64,000 nucleotides of DNA from Rhizobacter sp. Root1221. GTDB lineage: Bacteria; Pseudomonadota; Gammaproteobacteria; Burkholderiales; Burkholderiaceae_C. The position numbers were made by a program, and so were the translations under genes. Positions 45,647 to 54,555 of this stretch are shown one piece after another; the stretch's first letter is position 1, and every line of letters begins with the position of its first letter. The stretch covers positions 23,507 through 87,506 of the forward strand of contig NZ_LMDI01000056.1 in NCBI RefSeq assembly GCF_001425785.1, written 5' to 3'. Below the pieces are notes generated by a model. That model ran no database searches. It was given only the letters and a program-made list of their open reading frames with translations, and was not told the DNA's origin.

Positions 45647-46800
45647 CGTCTCCGCCCTCACCGTGTTGCCCCGCCGTGACCCACCACCCCGACCCGTCCC
45701 TGCCCCCTTCCGAGTTCGACCTTGCCACGATGCAGCAGGCCCTGTCGCTGGCCCACGCCGCCATTGCGCTGAGCGAACCCAACCCGCGCGTCGGGTGTGT
45801 CATCGTGGACGCGCAACGGCGGGTCATCGGCCAGGGCCACACACAGCAGGCGGGAGGACCCCACGCCGAGGTGATGGCCCTGCGCGATGCGGCCAGCCGG
45901 GGCGTCGACGTGCGAGGTGCCACTGCGTACGTGACGCTCGAACCGTGCTCTCACCACGGGCGCACGCCGCCGTGCTGCGACGCGCTGATCGCCGCGGGCC
46001 TGGCGCGGGTGGTGGCCGCCATCGAGGACCCGAACGTGCTGGTCGCCGGCCAGGGCATCGCCCGGCTGCGGGCCGCCGGCGTGCAGGTGGACGTGGGCGC
46101 AGGGGGTGAGGCGTCCCGCGAGCTGAACATCGGCTTCTTCTCGCGCATGCAACGCCAGCGCCCATGGGTGCGCCTGAAAGCCGCGGTGTCGCTCGACGGC
46201 CGCTCCGCCCTGGAAAACGGCGCCAGCCAATGGATCACGGGCGACGCTGCACGCGCCGACGGCCACGCATGGCGGCGGCGTGCCGGCGCCATCCTGACGG
46301 GGGTGGGCACCGTGCTCGACGACAACCCCCGCCTCGACGTGCGCCTGGCCGACACCCCGCGGCAACCGTTGCGCGTGGTCGTGGACTCGCAGTTGCGCAC
46401 GCCACCCGCGGCCCGCATCCTCGACGCCCCGGGCGAGGTGCTGGTCTTCTGCGCAGCCGGGGCTGATCCGGCCCGTGCCGACGCCTTGCGCACACGCGGC
46501 GCCGAGGTGGCCGAGGCCCCCGGTGCCGACGGGCGTGTCAACCTGGCCGCCGTGCTGGCCCACCTGGGCCGGAGGGGCATCAACGAACTGCACGTCGAGG
46601 CCGGCCGCACGCTGAGCGGCGCTTTCGTGCAGCAGCGGCTCGTGGACGAGTTCCTCGTGTACATGGCGCCGAAGCTGCTGGGCCTCGGGCGCGAGCTTGC
46701 CGCCTTTGGCCCGTTGACGGCACTGGATGATGCAGTGACGCTACAGTTCCACAGTGTCGAGCGGATCGGCGGCGACCTCCGCCTGCTGGCCCGGCCCTGA
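45643..46800 (+). CDS. ribD: Riboflavin biosynthesis deaminase/reductase RibD
   Basis: A 385-residue bifunctional enzyme: the N-terminal deaminase acts on diaminohydroxyphosphoribosylaminopyrimidine and the C-terminal domain reduces the product. Deaminase zinc site: GGPHAEVMALRDA and TLEPCSHHGRTPPCCDALI. The reductase region has PWVRLKAAVSLDGRSAL, GASQWITGDAAR and a closing VERIGGDLRLLARP. The ATG at 45643 overlaps the pilin stop; a later ATG at 45730 (MQQALSLAHAA) is also possible because the first 29 residues are not conserved. Start of the riboflavin operon. Confidence 0.95.
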   Translation: MTSPPSPCCPAVTHHPDPSLPPSEFDLATMQQALSLAHAAIALSEPNPRVGCVIVDAQRRVIGQGHTQQAGGPHAEVMALRDAASRGVDVRGATAYVTLEPCSHHGRTPPCCDALIAAGLARVVAAIEDPNVLVAGQGIARLRAAGVQVDVGAGGEASRELNIGFFSRMQRQRPWVRLKAAVSLDGRSALENGASQWITGDAARADGHAWRRRAGAILTGVGTVLDDNPRLDVRLADTPRQPLRVVVDSQLRTPPAARILDAPGEVLVFCAAGADPARADALRTRGAEVAEAPGADGRVNLAAVLAHLGRRGINELHVEAGRTLSGAFVQQRLVDEFLVYMAPKLLGLGRELAAFGPLTALDDAVTLQFHSVERIGGDLRLLARP

Positions 46801-46825
46801 CATCCCACTCCACGAGTTCCCCGAC

Positions 46826-47443
46826 ATGTTCACTGGCATCATCACCGGCCTCGGCCAGATCACCGCCGTCGACGCCCTCGGCGCCGACCCGTCCCACGGC
46901 AAGCGTCTCACGCTCGAAGCCCCGCCCGGTTACCTCGACGACGTGCAGCTCGGCGACAGCATTGCGCTCAACGGCGCCTGCATGACCGTCACCACGTTCG
47001 ACGCCGCTACCCGCCGGTTCACCATCGACATTTCAGCCGAAAGCCTCGACAAGACCGCCGGGCTCGACCGCGCGGGCTCAGTGAACCTCGAGAAGGCGCT
47101 GCGCGCCAACGACCGCCTGGGTGGCCACCTGGTGAGCGGCCACGTCGACGGCCTGGGCCGCGTGACCCATTTCGCCCCCGTGGGCGAATCCTGGGAACTG
47201 CGCATCGAGGCCCCGAAGGACCTGGCCCGCTACCTGGTCTACAAGGGCTCCATCACCGTCAACGGCGTGAGCCTCACCGTCAACCGTGTCGCCGACTCGG
47301 CCACTGGCTGCGAGTTCAGCATCAACCTGATCCCCCACACCCTCGAGCACACCACCCTGGGCAAGCTGGCCGCCGGCCACCCGGTGAACCTCGAGATCGA
47401 CCAGATCGCCCGGTACACCGAACGCATCCTGTCGTTGAAGTAG
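46826..47443 (+). CDS. ribE: Riboflavin synthase alpha subunit
   Basis: A 205-residue enzyme that converts two lumazine molecules to riboflavin. It has the two tandem lumazine-binding repeats: [16 protein letters not shown] with [10 protein letters not shown] in the first, and [16 protein letters not shown] with [11 protein letters not shown] in the second. Length is normal. It is 25 bp after ribD; the region after it contains a repeated 45-bp element before ribB. Confidence 0.97.
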   Translation: MFTGIITGLGQITAVDALGADPSHGKRLTLEAPPGYLDDVQLGDSIALNGACMTVTTFDAATRRFTIDISAESLDKTAGLDRAGSVNLEKALRANDRLGGHLVSGHVDGLGRVTHFAPVGESWELRIEAPKDLARYLVYKGSITVNGVSLTVNRVADSATGCEFSINLIPHTLEHTTLGKLAAGHPVNLEIDQIARYTERILSLK

Positions 47444-47481
47444 GCCCCCCAGTCGGCTAGCGCCTCCTGCCCCCAAGGGGC

Positions 47482-47526
47482 GCCCGCGGTCGCCCGGGGG
47501 ACCCGGGCTCGGCGGTAGCTTGATCT
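47482..47526. repeat. 45-bp intergenic repeat, copy 1
   Basis: The stretch starting GCCCGCGGTCGCCCGGGGGA and ending CGGCGGTAGCTTGATCT is identical to 54,596-54,640. It is preceded by a short palindrome (CCCCAAGGGG) and followed by a similar CTTCGCTTGCTC region. It lies downstream of ribE and before ribB. Inner GGTCGCCCGGG/CCCGGGCTC parts can pair. Confidence 0.85.
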
Positions 47527-47561
47527 GGCGCGGAGCTTCGCTTGCTCTGGCACCCCCGGGG

Positions 47562-47575
47562 CATAATGCGGGCCT
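47562..47575 (+). promoter_or_regulatory. ribB: -10 element before ribB, probable leaderless start
   Basis: CATAAT at 47562-47567 lies eight bases before the ribB ATG, so a transcript would start at or near the first codon. A TTGCTC hexamer 14 bp upstream is a weak -35 candidate. Confidence 0.4.
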
Positions 47576-48670
47576 ATGCCGATTTCACCGATTCCTGAAC
47601 TGGTCGCCGAGCTGGCCGCCGGTCGAATGGTCATTCTCGTCGACGAAGAAGACCGCGAAAACGAGGGTGACCTCGTCCTCGCCGCCGACCACGTGACCCC
47701 CGAGGCGATCAACTTCATGGCCCGGTTCGGGCGCGGCCTGATCTGCCTGACGCTGCCGCGCGAGCGGTGCGAGCGGCTGCAGCTGCCACCCATGACTCGC
47801 CGCAATGGCACGCAGCACGGCACGGCGTTCACGGTGTCGATCGAGGCTGCCACCGGCGTCACCACCGGCATCTCCGCGGCCGACCGTGCCCGCACGGTGC
47901 AGGCCGCCGTGGCCAAGGACGCCCAGCCGTCCGACCTGGTGCAGCCCGGTCACATCTTCCCGCTCCAGGCCCAGGACGGCGGTGTGCTGATGCGCGCCGG
48001 TCACACCGAGGCCGGTTGTGACCTGGCCGGCATGGCCGGCCTGAGCCCCACGTCCGTGATCTGCGAGATCATGAAAGACGACGGCACGATGGCGCGGCTG
48101 CCCGACCTGGAGGTGTTCGCGAAGGAACACGGCCTGAAGATCGGCACCATCGCCGACCTCATCGGTTACCGCAGCCGCAACGAAACCCTCATCGAACGCC
48201 TGAGCCAGCGCGAGATGGTCACGGCCCAGGGCACGTTCACGTGCACCGCGTTCCGTGACCGCACCGGCGGCGTCCACCTCGCGCTGAGCCACGGCCCCGT
48301 CGATGACAGCGACGAAGTGCTCGTGCGTGTGCACGAACCCTTCTCGGTGCTCGACCTGCTCGACGCCGGGGCCTGCGGCCACTCGTGGCCGCTGCCGAAG
48401 GCCCTCGCCGCCTTGCAGGCCGCGGGCCGTGGCGTGGCGGTGCTGCTCAACTGCGGCGACGACGCCAAGACGCTGCTGCCGCGCCTGAGGGCCCTCGACC
48501 AGCCGGTGGCTCCGCCGCGCGGCCAGATCGACCTGCGCATCTATGGCGTGGGCGCGCAGATCCTGCGCGAACTGGGTGTCACGCGCATGAAGCTGCTCGG
48601 CAGCCCGCGCCGCATGCCCAGCATGGCCGGTTATGGCCTCGAGGTCACCGGCTTCGTTTCGGCCGACTGA
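47576..48670 (+). CDS. ribB: 3,4-dihydroxy-2-butanone-4-phosphate synthase with degenerate GTP cyclohydrolase II domain
   Basis: A 364-residue protein. The N-terminal DHBP synthase is intact: [66 protein letters not shown]. It makes the four-carbon unit of lumazine from ribulose-5-phosphate. The C-terminal half has the shape of GTP cyclohydrolase II but the zinc Cys cluster and SRCDCG-like stretch are missing ([20 protein letters not shown] instead). That half is probably inactive in GTP hydrolysis, so a separate RibA is expected. It lies between ribE and ribH. Confidence 0.92.
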   Translation: MPISPIPELVAELAAGRMVILVDEEDRENEGDLVLAADHVTPEAINFMARFGRGLICLTLPRERCERLQLPPMTRRNGTQHGTAFTVSIEAATGVTTGISAADRARTVQAAVAKDAQPSDLVQPGHIFPLQAQDGGVLMRAGHTEAGCDLAGMAGLSPTSVICEIMKDDGTMARLPDLEVFAKEHGLKIGTIADLIGYRSRNETLIERLSQREMVTAQGTFTCTAFRDRTGGVHLALSHGPVDDSDEVLVRVHEPFSVLDLLDAGACGHSWPLPKALAALQAAGRGVAVLLNCGDDAKTLLPRLRALDQPVAPPRGQIDLRIYGVGAQILRELGVTRMKLLGSPRRMPSMAGYGLEVTGFVSAD

Positions 48671-48739
48671 CCGACGCCCTGTCCCCTTTCCTCTTCCCTC
48701 CGTTCGTTCTTTTGCTCCCCCTTCCCGAGGAACCCTCCC

Positions 48740-49204
48740 ATGCAAGCTGCTGACAAGGGCCAGGCCACCGATCTGGATGGAACCGACCTGCGCATCGGCA
48801 TCGTGCAGGCCCGCTTCAACGAGAAGCTGACCGCGCAACTGGCCACGTCGTGCATCGACGAGCTCGTGCAGCTCGGCGTCTCTGCCAAGCACATCAAGCA
48901 CGTCACCGTGCCGGGCGCCCTCGAGGTGCCCATCGCCCTCAACGCGATGGCCGAGAGCGGGCGCTTCGACGCGCTCGTCGCGCTCGGCTGCATCATCCGC
49001 GGCGAAACGTACCACTTCGAACTCGTGGCCAACGAAAGCGGCAGCGGCGTGACCCGCGTGTCGCTCGACCACGAGGTGCCCGTGGCCAACGCCATCCTGA
49101 CCGTCGAAGATGAAGCGCAGGCCTGGGCCCGCGCCGAGGAAAAAGGGCGCGACGCCGCCCGTGTGGCCGTCGAAATGGCCAACCTGCTGGAAGACCTCTC
49201 GTGA
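48740..49204 (+). CDS. ribH: 6,7-dimethyl-8-ribityllumazine synthase
   Basis: A 154-residue enzyme that builds the lumazine substrate of RibE. Motifs: [60 protein letters not shown] and [21 protein letters not shown]. Length fits the icosahedral or pentameric type. The start at 48740 follows an AGGAACC Shine-Dalgarno-like stretch. It overlaps nusB by four bases. Confidence 0.97.
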   Translation: MQAADKGQATDLDGTDLRIGIVQARFNEKLTAQLATSCIDELVQLGVSAKHIKHVTVPGALEVPIALNAMAESGRFDALVALGCIIRGETYHFELVANESGSGVTRVSLDHEVPVANAILTVEDEAQAWARAEEKGRDAARVAVEMANLLEDLS

Positions 49205-49701
49205 CCGACACCCCCAAGAAAAAGAGCGCCGCCCCCCGTGGCGCACCGAAGGCGAACGCGCCGAAGTCCGCCCGCCGCCGCTCGCGCGAAGTGGCCCTGC
49301 AAGGGCTGTACGAATGGCTCATCTCGGGCGCCGAGGCCGCCGTGATCGACGCCCACATGCGTGAGCAGGAAGGCTTCGAGAAGTGCGACCCGGCCCACTT
49401 CGAGGCGCTGCTTCACGGCTGCATCTCGGAGGCCGCCGACCTCGACACCGTGCTCAAGCGCCACGTCGACCGCCAGACCAACCTGCTGTCGCCCATCGAA
49501 CACGGTGTGCTGATGATCGGCTCGTACGAGCTGAAGCACTGCATCGACATCCCGTACAAGGTGGCGATCAACGAGGCCGTGGAACTCGCGAAGAGTTTTG
49601 GCGGCACCGACGGCCACAAGTACGTCAACGGCGTGCTGGACAAGGCCGCGGTCGACCTCCGGCCCGTGGAAGTGGAAGCCTTCCGCGCGTCGCGCCGCTG
49701 A
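49201..49701 (+). CDS. nusB: Transcription antitermination factor NusB
   Basis: A 166-residue helical protein that, with NusE, binds boxA and prevents early termination in rRNA operons. It contains the [16 protein letters not shown] opening, the central [24 protein letters not shown], and the [34 protein letters not shown] block typical of NusB. The N-terminal 20 residues are Lys/Ala-rich. The GTGA overlap with ribH gives the common ribH-nusB coupling. Confidence 0.96.
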   Translation: MTDTPKKKSAAPRGAPKANAPKSARRRSREVALQGLYEWLISGAEAAVIDAHMREQEGFEKCDPAHFEALLHGCISEAADLDTVLKRHVDRQTNLLSPIEHGVLMIGSYELKHCIDIPYKVAINEAVELAKSFGGTDGHKYVNGVLDKAAVDLRPVEVEAFRASRR

Positions 49702-49884
49702 TCCACCGAACGCCGGGGAGCGCCCGGCGTGGGGCCGGCGCATCGCCGGTAACCGCCCGGATGTCGTGTTTCGTGTCGGTGTGTTACGAAATCAACGAAG
49801 CCGGTGTTTTTTGGTGCCAAGGCCCACCCACATTGCACTAAGCTTGGTTCGTGGTGGTCCTTCGACCACGCCCAATGCCTGCCC

Positions 49885-51615
49885 ATGTCTGGTCCCGAGC
49901 CCGAACCGTCCCTGCCAGCCCCTTCCGACGCGACACCCTCCCCGGACTCCGCGACGTGGAGTGACACCGACCTGGGCCTGTCCGCCAAGGGTGCTCCTGC
50001 CAAGCCCGAGATCCCCCAGCGGGCCGTGGTCGCCACCGACCAGCTCTCCACCATCGGGCACATCGGCCGCTACGCGCTGAAATACCAGATCGGCGAAGGC
50101 GGCCTCGGCCGCGTCTACGCCGCACACGACCCGCTGCTCTCGCGGCTCATCGCCATCAAGACGCTGAACCTCGAGATCTCCGCCGACGAGCGCGACTCCT
50201 TCAACGCCCTGTTCCTGAACGAAGCCCGTGCGGCCGGCGGCCTGAGCCACCCGCACATCGTCACGGTGTTCGACGCCGGTGTCAGCGAGCAAGGCCCTTA
50301 CATCGCCATGGAACTGCTGCGCGGCCGCGACCTGCGCCAGCTCCGCCTCGAAGGCTGGCGCCCCACGCCCATGCAGGCCGCGCTCGTGATCCGCCGCGTG
50401 GCCGACGCCCTCGCCTACGCGCACTCGAAGGGTGTGGTCCACCGCGACATCAAGCCCGCCAACATCTTCATGGTGGGCCGCACGCAGCCGCGCGTGCTCG
50501 ACTTCGGCATTGCCCGCGTGGCGCACCACCACGATGCACAAGGTGAAGGCGACGTGGTCGGCGGGTCACCGTACTACATGTCGCCCGAGCAGATCCGCCA
50601 GGAAACGGTCGATCGCCGCACCGACGTTTTCTCGCTCGGCGTGGTGCTCTACGAACTGCTGACCGACGTGCGCCCGTTCCGCGGCAGCTCGCTCACCGAG
50701 ATCACCGGGGCCGTCCTCGACGTGGAGCCCCCGCCGGCCCACGAAGTGGACCCCAACGTGCCGAAGGCGCTGTCCGACATCGCCGCCCGTGCCATGCAGA
50801 AGAACCGCGACGACCGGTTCAGCTCGGCCCGCTCACTGTCGCGCGAGCTGCGCCATTGGCTCGAGGAACACCCCCAGCACGACGCCGATGCCCCCGAGAC
50901 CCCGGCCGCCAACAAGCGCACCCTCGCCTGGGCCGGTGCCGGCGTGGCCGCGCTGGCCCTCGCAGTCGCCGCCTGGTGGGCGCTCGGCTCGCATGGCGAC
51001 GACACCGGGGCCCTGCAGGCCACGGCGCCGGCAGCCTCGGCCGTGCAAGCCGCCCCCCCCGCCGCTTCGGCCCTCCCCGTGCCCATGCCGCTCCCGGCGG
51101 AGCCCCAGGCGTCCGCACCGCCGCCCGACACGGCCATCGCGTCGGCCAGCGCGCCGCTGCCCGACGCCGCGCCGTCCGCCGGGAACACGGTGGCCCTCGC
51201 CACCACGCCCAGCACCGCGCCCGCGGTGGTGCCTCCGGCCGACCTGCCCACGGTGAAGCTCGTGCCCGCCACCACGGCCAAAGCCCCGGCCGTCGAGGCG
51301 CCGGCCAAACCCGCCAAGCCACCGAAGGAAACCCCGAAAGAGCGCCGCGCGCGCGAAGCCCGTGAAAGAGCCGAGCGCACCACCGCCGGCGCGCCCGTGC
51401 TCGTCACCGGCATCGTGCGCATCGCGGTAAGTCCATGGGGCAACGTCGAAATCGACGGACGTCCCATGGGCACCACGCCCCCGCTCAACGAACTGACCCT
51501 GCCCGAGGGCCGCCACACCGTGACGATCCGGAACGATGAATTCCCGCCGTTCAGCGCCTCGATCAACGTCGTGCCCGGTCAACCCGTCAACGTGAAACAC
51601 CGCTTCGGATCATGA
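49885..51615 (+). CDS. Transmembrane Ser/Thr protein kinase with PEGA domain
   Basis: A 576-residue Hanks-type kinase. Kinase motifs: glycine loop GEGGLGRVYAAHD near 69, IAIKTL lysine, VVHRDIKPANIF catalytic loop, VLDFGIARV Mg site and a PYYMSPEQ activation end. One membrane helix lies near residues 350-372 (LAWAGAGVAALALAVAAWWAL). An Ala/Pro-rich linker leads to a C-terminal PEGA domain (VEIDGRPMGTTPPLNELTLPEGRHTV). PEGA domains occur at the cell surface; the helix would place it outside the cytoplasm. It overlaps the TssQ-like gene by four bases. Substrates are unknown. Confidence 0.87.
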   Translation: MSGPEPEPSLPAPSDATPSPDSATWSDTDLGLSAKGAPAKPEIPQRAVVATDQLSTIGHIGRYALKYQIGEGGLGRVYAAHDPLLSRLIAIKTLNLEISADERDSFNALFLNEARAAGGLSHPHIVTVFDAGVSEQGPYIAMELLRGRDLRQLRLEGWRPTPMQAALVIRRVADALAYAHSKGVVHRDIKPANIFMVGRTQPRVLDFGIARVAHHHDAQGEGDVVGGSPYYMSPEQIRQETVDRRTDVFSLGVVLYELLTDVRPFRGSSLTEITGAVLDVEPPPAHEVDPNVPKALSDIAARAMQKNRDDRFSSARSLSRELRHWLEEHPQHDADAPETPAANKRTLAWAGAGVAALALAVAAWWALGSHGDDTGALQATAPAASAVQAAPPAASALPVPMPLPAEPQASAPPPDTAIASASAPLPDAAPSAGNTVALATTPSTAPAVVPPADLPTVKLVPATTAKAPAVEAPAKPAKPPKETPKERRAREARERAERTTAGAPVLVTGIVRIAVSPWGNVEIDGRPMGTTPPLNELTLPEGRHTVTIRNDEFPPFSASINVVPGQPVNVKHRFGS

Positions 51616-52007
51616 CCAAGACCCTGCTGCTCGCCATGTCGGCAACCGCGCTCGTGCTCATCGCCGGTTGCGTGCAACCGCCGCCGGCGCCGCCGGTCGG
51701 CCTGCTCGATGTCACCTCGCGTCCGGCCGAGAGGGCGCTTCTGGCCGGCATCCGCGCCTACGAGGACGGCCAGTACCCCGAATCGGAAAAGCAGCTCAAC
51801 GCGGCGCTGCAAAGCGGCCTCGTCTCGCCGAAGGATGCGGCTGCCGCGCAGAAGCACCTGGCATTCATCTACTGCACGAGCAACCGCACGCCACAGTGCG
51901 AAGGGGCGTTCCGCGAGGCCCGCAAGGCTGACCCGGCCTTCGCGCTGAGCCGCTCCGAACAAGGCCACCCCTCCTGGGGGCCCGTCTACAAGCGCATGTC
52001 GCCATAA
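51612..52007 (+). CDS. TssQ-family (type VI secretion-associated) lipoprotein-like protein
   Basis: A 131-residue predicted lipoprotein: signal with TALVLIAGC, the lipobox cysteine at residue 19, then a TPR-like helical region (ERALLAGIRAYEDGQYPESEKQLNAALQ). Cysteines in IYCTSNRTPQCEGAFREARK, and EQGHPSWGPVYKRM at the end are the TssQ-like signature. TssQ proteins are linked to type VI secretion clusters, but no other T6SS gene is in the window. The coupling to the PEGA kinase suggests the pair act together. Confidence 0.7.
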   Translation: MTKTLLLAMSATALVLIAGCVQPPPAPPVGLLDVTSRPAERALLAGIRAYEDGQYPESEKQLNAALQSGLVSPKDAAAAQKHLAFIYCTSNRTPQCEGAFREARKADPAFALSRSEQGHPSWGPVYKRMSP

Positions 52008-52045
52008 TTCGCGGTTCGCGCGGCATCGGGCCGCGCACCGCCCTC

Positions 52046-52456
52046 ATGACCACACCGTTCTCGCACCTGCTGCGCATCTACTGGGAAGACACCGACGCCG
52101 GCGGCGTCGTCTTCTACGCCAACTACCTCAAGTTCTTCGAACGCGCCCGCACCGAATGGCTGCGCACCCGCGGTTTCGAGCAGGAAGTGCTGCGCGCCAC
52201 GCAACGCGTGATGTTCGTCGTGGCCGACACCCGCGTGCGTTACCTGCGCCCCGCCCGCCTCGACGACCAGCTGCGCATCACGGTAGACGTGCGCGAGGCC
52301 GGCCGGGCCTCGATGGACATCGCCCAGGTGGCCTGGCGCGGTGACCAACGCCTGGCCGAAGGGGAAATCCGCATTGGCTGCGTGGACACCGACAGTTTCA
52401 AACCCAGGCGTATTCCCGGCGAACTGCTGGAGGGGCTCGTCCTGGCGCCGCGATAA
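52046..52456 (+). CDS. ybgC: Acyl-CoA thioesterase YbgC
   Basis: A 136-residue hotdog-fold thioesterase. The opening LLRIYWEDTDAGGVVFYANYLKFFERARTEWLR holds the catalytic Asp and the YbgC signature, followed by VVADTRVRYLRPARLDD. It is the first gene of the Tol operon, 73 bp before tolQ. YbgC is linked to phospholipid metabolism; the reason for its tie to Tol is not settled. Confidence 0.94.
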   Translation: MTTPFSHLLRIYWEDTDAGGVVFYANYLKFFERARTEWLRTRGFEQEVLRATQRVMFVVADTRVRYLRPARLDDQLRITVDVREAGRASMDIAQVAWRGDQRLAEGEIRIGCVDTDSFKPRRIPGELLEGLVLAPR

Positions 52457-52529
52457 TGTCGGTTTCACGGAACAACTGACGCCCGGGGGCGTCTGACCGT
52501 CGACCTTTTCGAGACTGGATACCGGCTGA

Positions 52530-53246
52530 ATGAACCAAGATTTTTCGATCGTCTCGCTGATCCTGCACGCGAGCCTTGTCGTGCAGCTCGTGATGGCGGG
52601 TCTGTTGCTCACGTCGCTCGCCAGCTGGACGGTGATCTTCGGCAAGCTCTTCGGCCTGCGCAAGGTGCGCAGCACCAACGATGACTTCGAGCGTGAGTTC
52701 TGGACCGGCCGCAACCTGAACGACCTGTACAGCGACGCCGCCCAGCGCACCGATGGCGCACCGATGGAACGCATCTTCGCGTCCGGCATGCGCGAATTCA
52801 TGAAACTGCGCGAGCGCCGCGTGGTGGACCCCGCCGCCCTGCTCGACGGTTCCCGCCGCGCCATGCGGGCCAGCCTGCAGCGCGAACTCGACACCGTCGA
52901 GTCGAACCTGTCGTTCCTCGCCACCGTGGGCTCGGTCTCGCCGTACGTGGGCCTCTTCGGCACGGTGTGGGGCATCATGCACGCGTTCGTGGGCCTGTCG
53001 AACCTGCAGCAGGTCTCGCTGTCCACCGTGGCGCCCGGCATCGCCGAGGCGCTCGTGGCCACCGCCATCGGCCTGTTCGCAGCCATCCCGGCCGTGATCG
53101 CCTACAACCGCTTCGCCCGCGACATCGACCGCATCGCGATGCAGATGGACACCTTCACCGAAGAGTTCTCCAACATCCTGCAGCGCAACGCCGGCCACCC
53201 GGCGCCGGCACCGGCCGCCGCCGGCCCGGCCTCGATGGGACACTGA
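52530..53246 (+). CDS. tolQ: Tol-Pal system proton channel TolQ
   Basis: A 238-residue protein with three membrane helices: residues 7-38 (VSLILHASLVVQLVMAGLLLTSL), about 135-160, and 172-196. Conserved SVSPYVGLFGTVWGIMHAFVGL and STVAPGIAEALVATAIGLFAAIPAVIAYN match the channel helices of TolQ/ExbB. With TolR it forms the proton motor that energises TolA. The start follows a GACTGGATACC region. tolR follows three bases after the stop. Confidence 0.95.
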   Translation: MNQDFSIVSLILHASLVVQLVMAGLLLTSLASWTVIFGKLFGLRKVRSTNDDFEREFWTGRNLNDLYSDAAQRTDGAPMERIFASGMREFMKLRERRVVDPAALLDGSRRAMRASLQRELDTVESNLSFLATVGSVSPYVGLFGTVWGIMHAFVGLSNLQQVSLSTVAPGIAEALVATAIGLFAAIPAVIAYNRFARDIDRIAMQMDTFTEEFSNILQRNAGHPAPAPAAAGPASMGH

Positions 53247-53249
53247 ACC

Positions 53250-53675
53250 ATGCCCGCCGTTGCCGGACGCGGCTCGCGCCGCCGCACCATCGCCGAGATG
53301 AACATGGTGCCGTTCATCGACGTGATGCTCGTGCTGCTGATCATCTTCATGGTCAGCGCGCCGCTCATCACGCCGGGCGTCGTCGACCTGCCCACCGTGG
53401 GCAAGAGCAAGCAACAGCCCCCCCACGTGATCGAGGTCGTCATCGCCAAGGACGAGACGCTGAAGCTGCGCTTCGACAACAAGGACGACGGCGCCGCCAC
53501 GATGAAGAACCTGAAGGACCGCGTGCTCACCCTGCAGGACGGCGACGAGCGTTCGCCCGTGGTCATCTCCGCCGACCGCGCGGTGAAGTACGAGGTGGTC
53601 GTCAAGGTGATGGACACCCTGCAGCGCGCTGGCGTGCAACGTGTGGGGCTTGCCGTGAAGACCACCGGTGTTTGA
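53250..53675 (+). CDS. tolR: Tol-Pal system protein TolR
   Basis: A 141-residue ExbD/TolR-type subunit. One helix (NMVPFIDVMLVLLIIFMVSAPL) carries the conserved Asp that takes part in proton flow. The periplasmic domain has GDERSPVVISADRAVKYEVVVKVMDTL, typical of TolR. It partners TolQ and TolA in outer-membrane constriction at division. It overlaps tolA by eight bases. Confidence 0.94.
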   Translation: MPAVAGRGSRRRTIAEMNMVPFIDVMLVLLIIFMVSAPLITPGVVDLPTVGKSKQQPPHVIEVVIAKDETLKLRFDNKDDGAATMKNLKDRVLTLQDGDERSPVVISADRAVKYEVVVKVMDTLQRAGVQRVGLAVKTTGV

Positions 53676-54555
53676 ATCGCTTCACAAGCCCATGCACGAC
53701 CTGCACCTGCCGGGCCTGAACCGCAACGATCTGCTGCCGCGCCAGCCCGCCGGCATGGGCCGCGGGCTCATGCTTGCACTGGCCGCGCACGTGCTGCTGG
53801 TCGTGGCCATCGCCTTCAGCGTGCACTGGAGTTCGAGCGATCCCGCCGGGGTCGAGGCCGAACTGTGGTCGGCGGTGCCCCAGGTCGCGGCGTTGCGCAC
53901 CGAACCGCCGCCGCCCGAACCGGAGCCTGCACCCAAACCCGAACCCGAACCCAAGCCGGTGCCCAAGCCCGTCGAGGCGCCCCCGCCTCCGAAGGCCCTC
54001 CCCGATCCGCAGATCGCGATCGAGAAGGAAAAGGCGCGCAAGGAAAAGCTGAAGGAAGACAAGCGCCGCGAAGAGGAAGATCAAAAGCGCGAGAAGGCCG
54101 AGCAGCAGAAGCGCGACGACGCGAAGAAGCTCGAGGAGAAGAAGCTCGCCGACAAGAAGCTCGCGGACCAGAAGAAGGAAGATGCCCAGGCCGAGGCGCG
54201 CCGCAAGGAATGGCAGGCCCGCATGGACAAGAACCTCGGCAATGACAAGGGTTCCCCCAGCGGCACGGCCGCGCAGACGTCGGGCCCGTCGTCCACCTAC
54301 GGCGGCCGCATCCGCGGCGCGGTGGAGCCCAACATCACGTTCACCACCGAGCTCAACGGCAACCCGACGGCCGAGGTCGAGGTGCGCCAGAGCCCGGACG
54401 GCACCATCACCGGCAGCCGGCTCGTCAAGAGCAGCGGCGTGAAGGAATGGGACGACGCGGTGCTGCGGGCCATCGACAAGACGCAGAAGCTGCCGCGAGA
54501 CATCGACGGCCGCGTGATCTCGCCCTTCATCATCACCTTCCGGCCGAATAAATAG
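53668..54555 (+). CDS. tolA: Cell envelope integrity protein TolA
   Basis: A 295-residue protein with an N-terminal anchor (GLMLALAAHVLLVVAIAFSV), a long Lys/Glu/Ala-rich helical region near residues 90-190 (KARKEKLKEDKRREEEDQKR and on), and a C-terminal TonB-like domain (VEPNITFTTELNGNPTAEVEV, SGVKEWDDAVLRAIDKTQKL). GTG at 53668 is the start; an internal ATG at 53692 is possible. tolB and pal do not follow here; the operon ends in a repeated element, so they lie elsewhere. Confidence 0.9.
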   Translation: MFESLHKPMHDLHLPGLNRNDLLPRQPAGMGRGLMLALAAHVLLVVAIAFSVHWSSSDPAGVEAELWSAVPQVAALRTEPPPPEPEPAPKPEPEPKPVPKPVEAPPPPKALPDPQIAIEKEKARKEKLKEDKRREEEDQKREKAEQQKRDDAKKLEEKKLADKKLADQKKEDAQAEARRKEWQARMDKNLGNDKGSPSGTAAQTSGPSSTYGGRIRGAVEPNITFTTELNGNPTAEVEVRQSPDGTITGSRLVKSSGVKEWDDAVLRAIDKTQKLPRDIDGRVISPFIITFRPNK

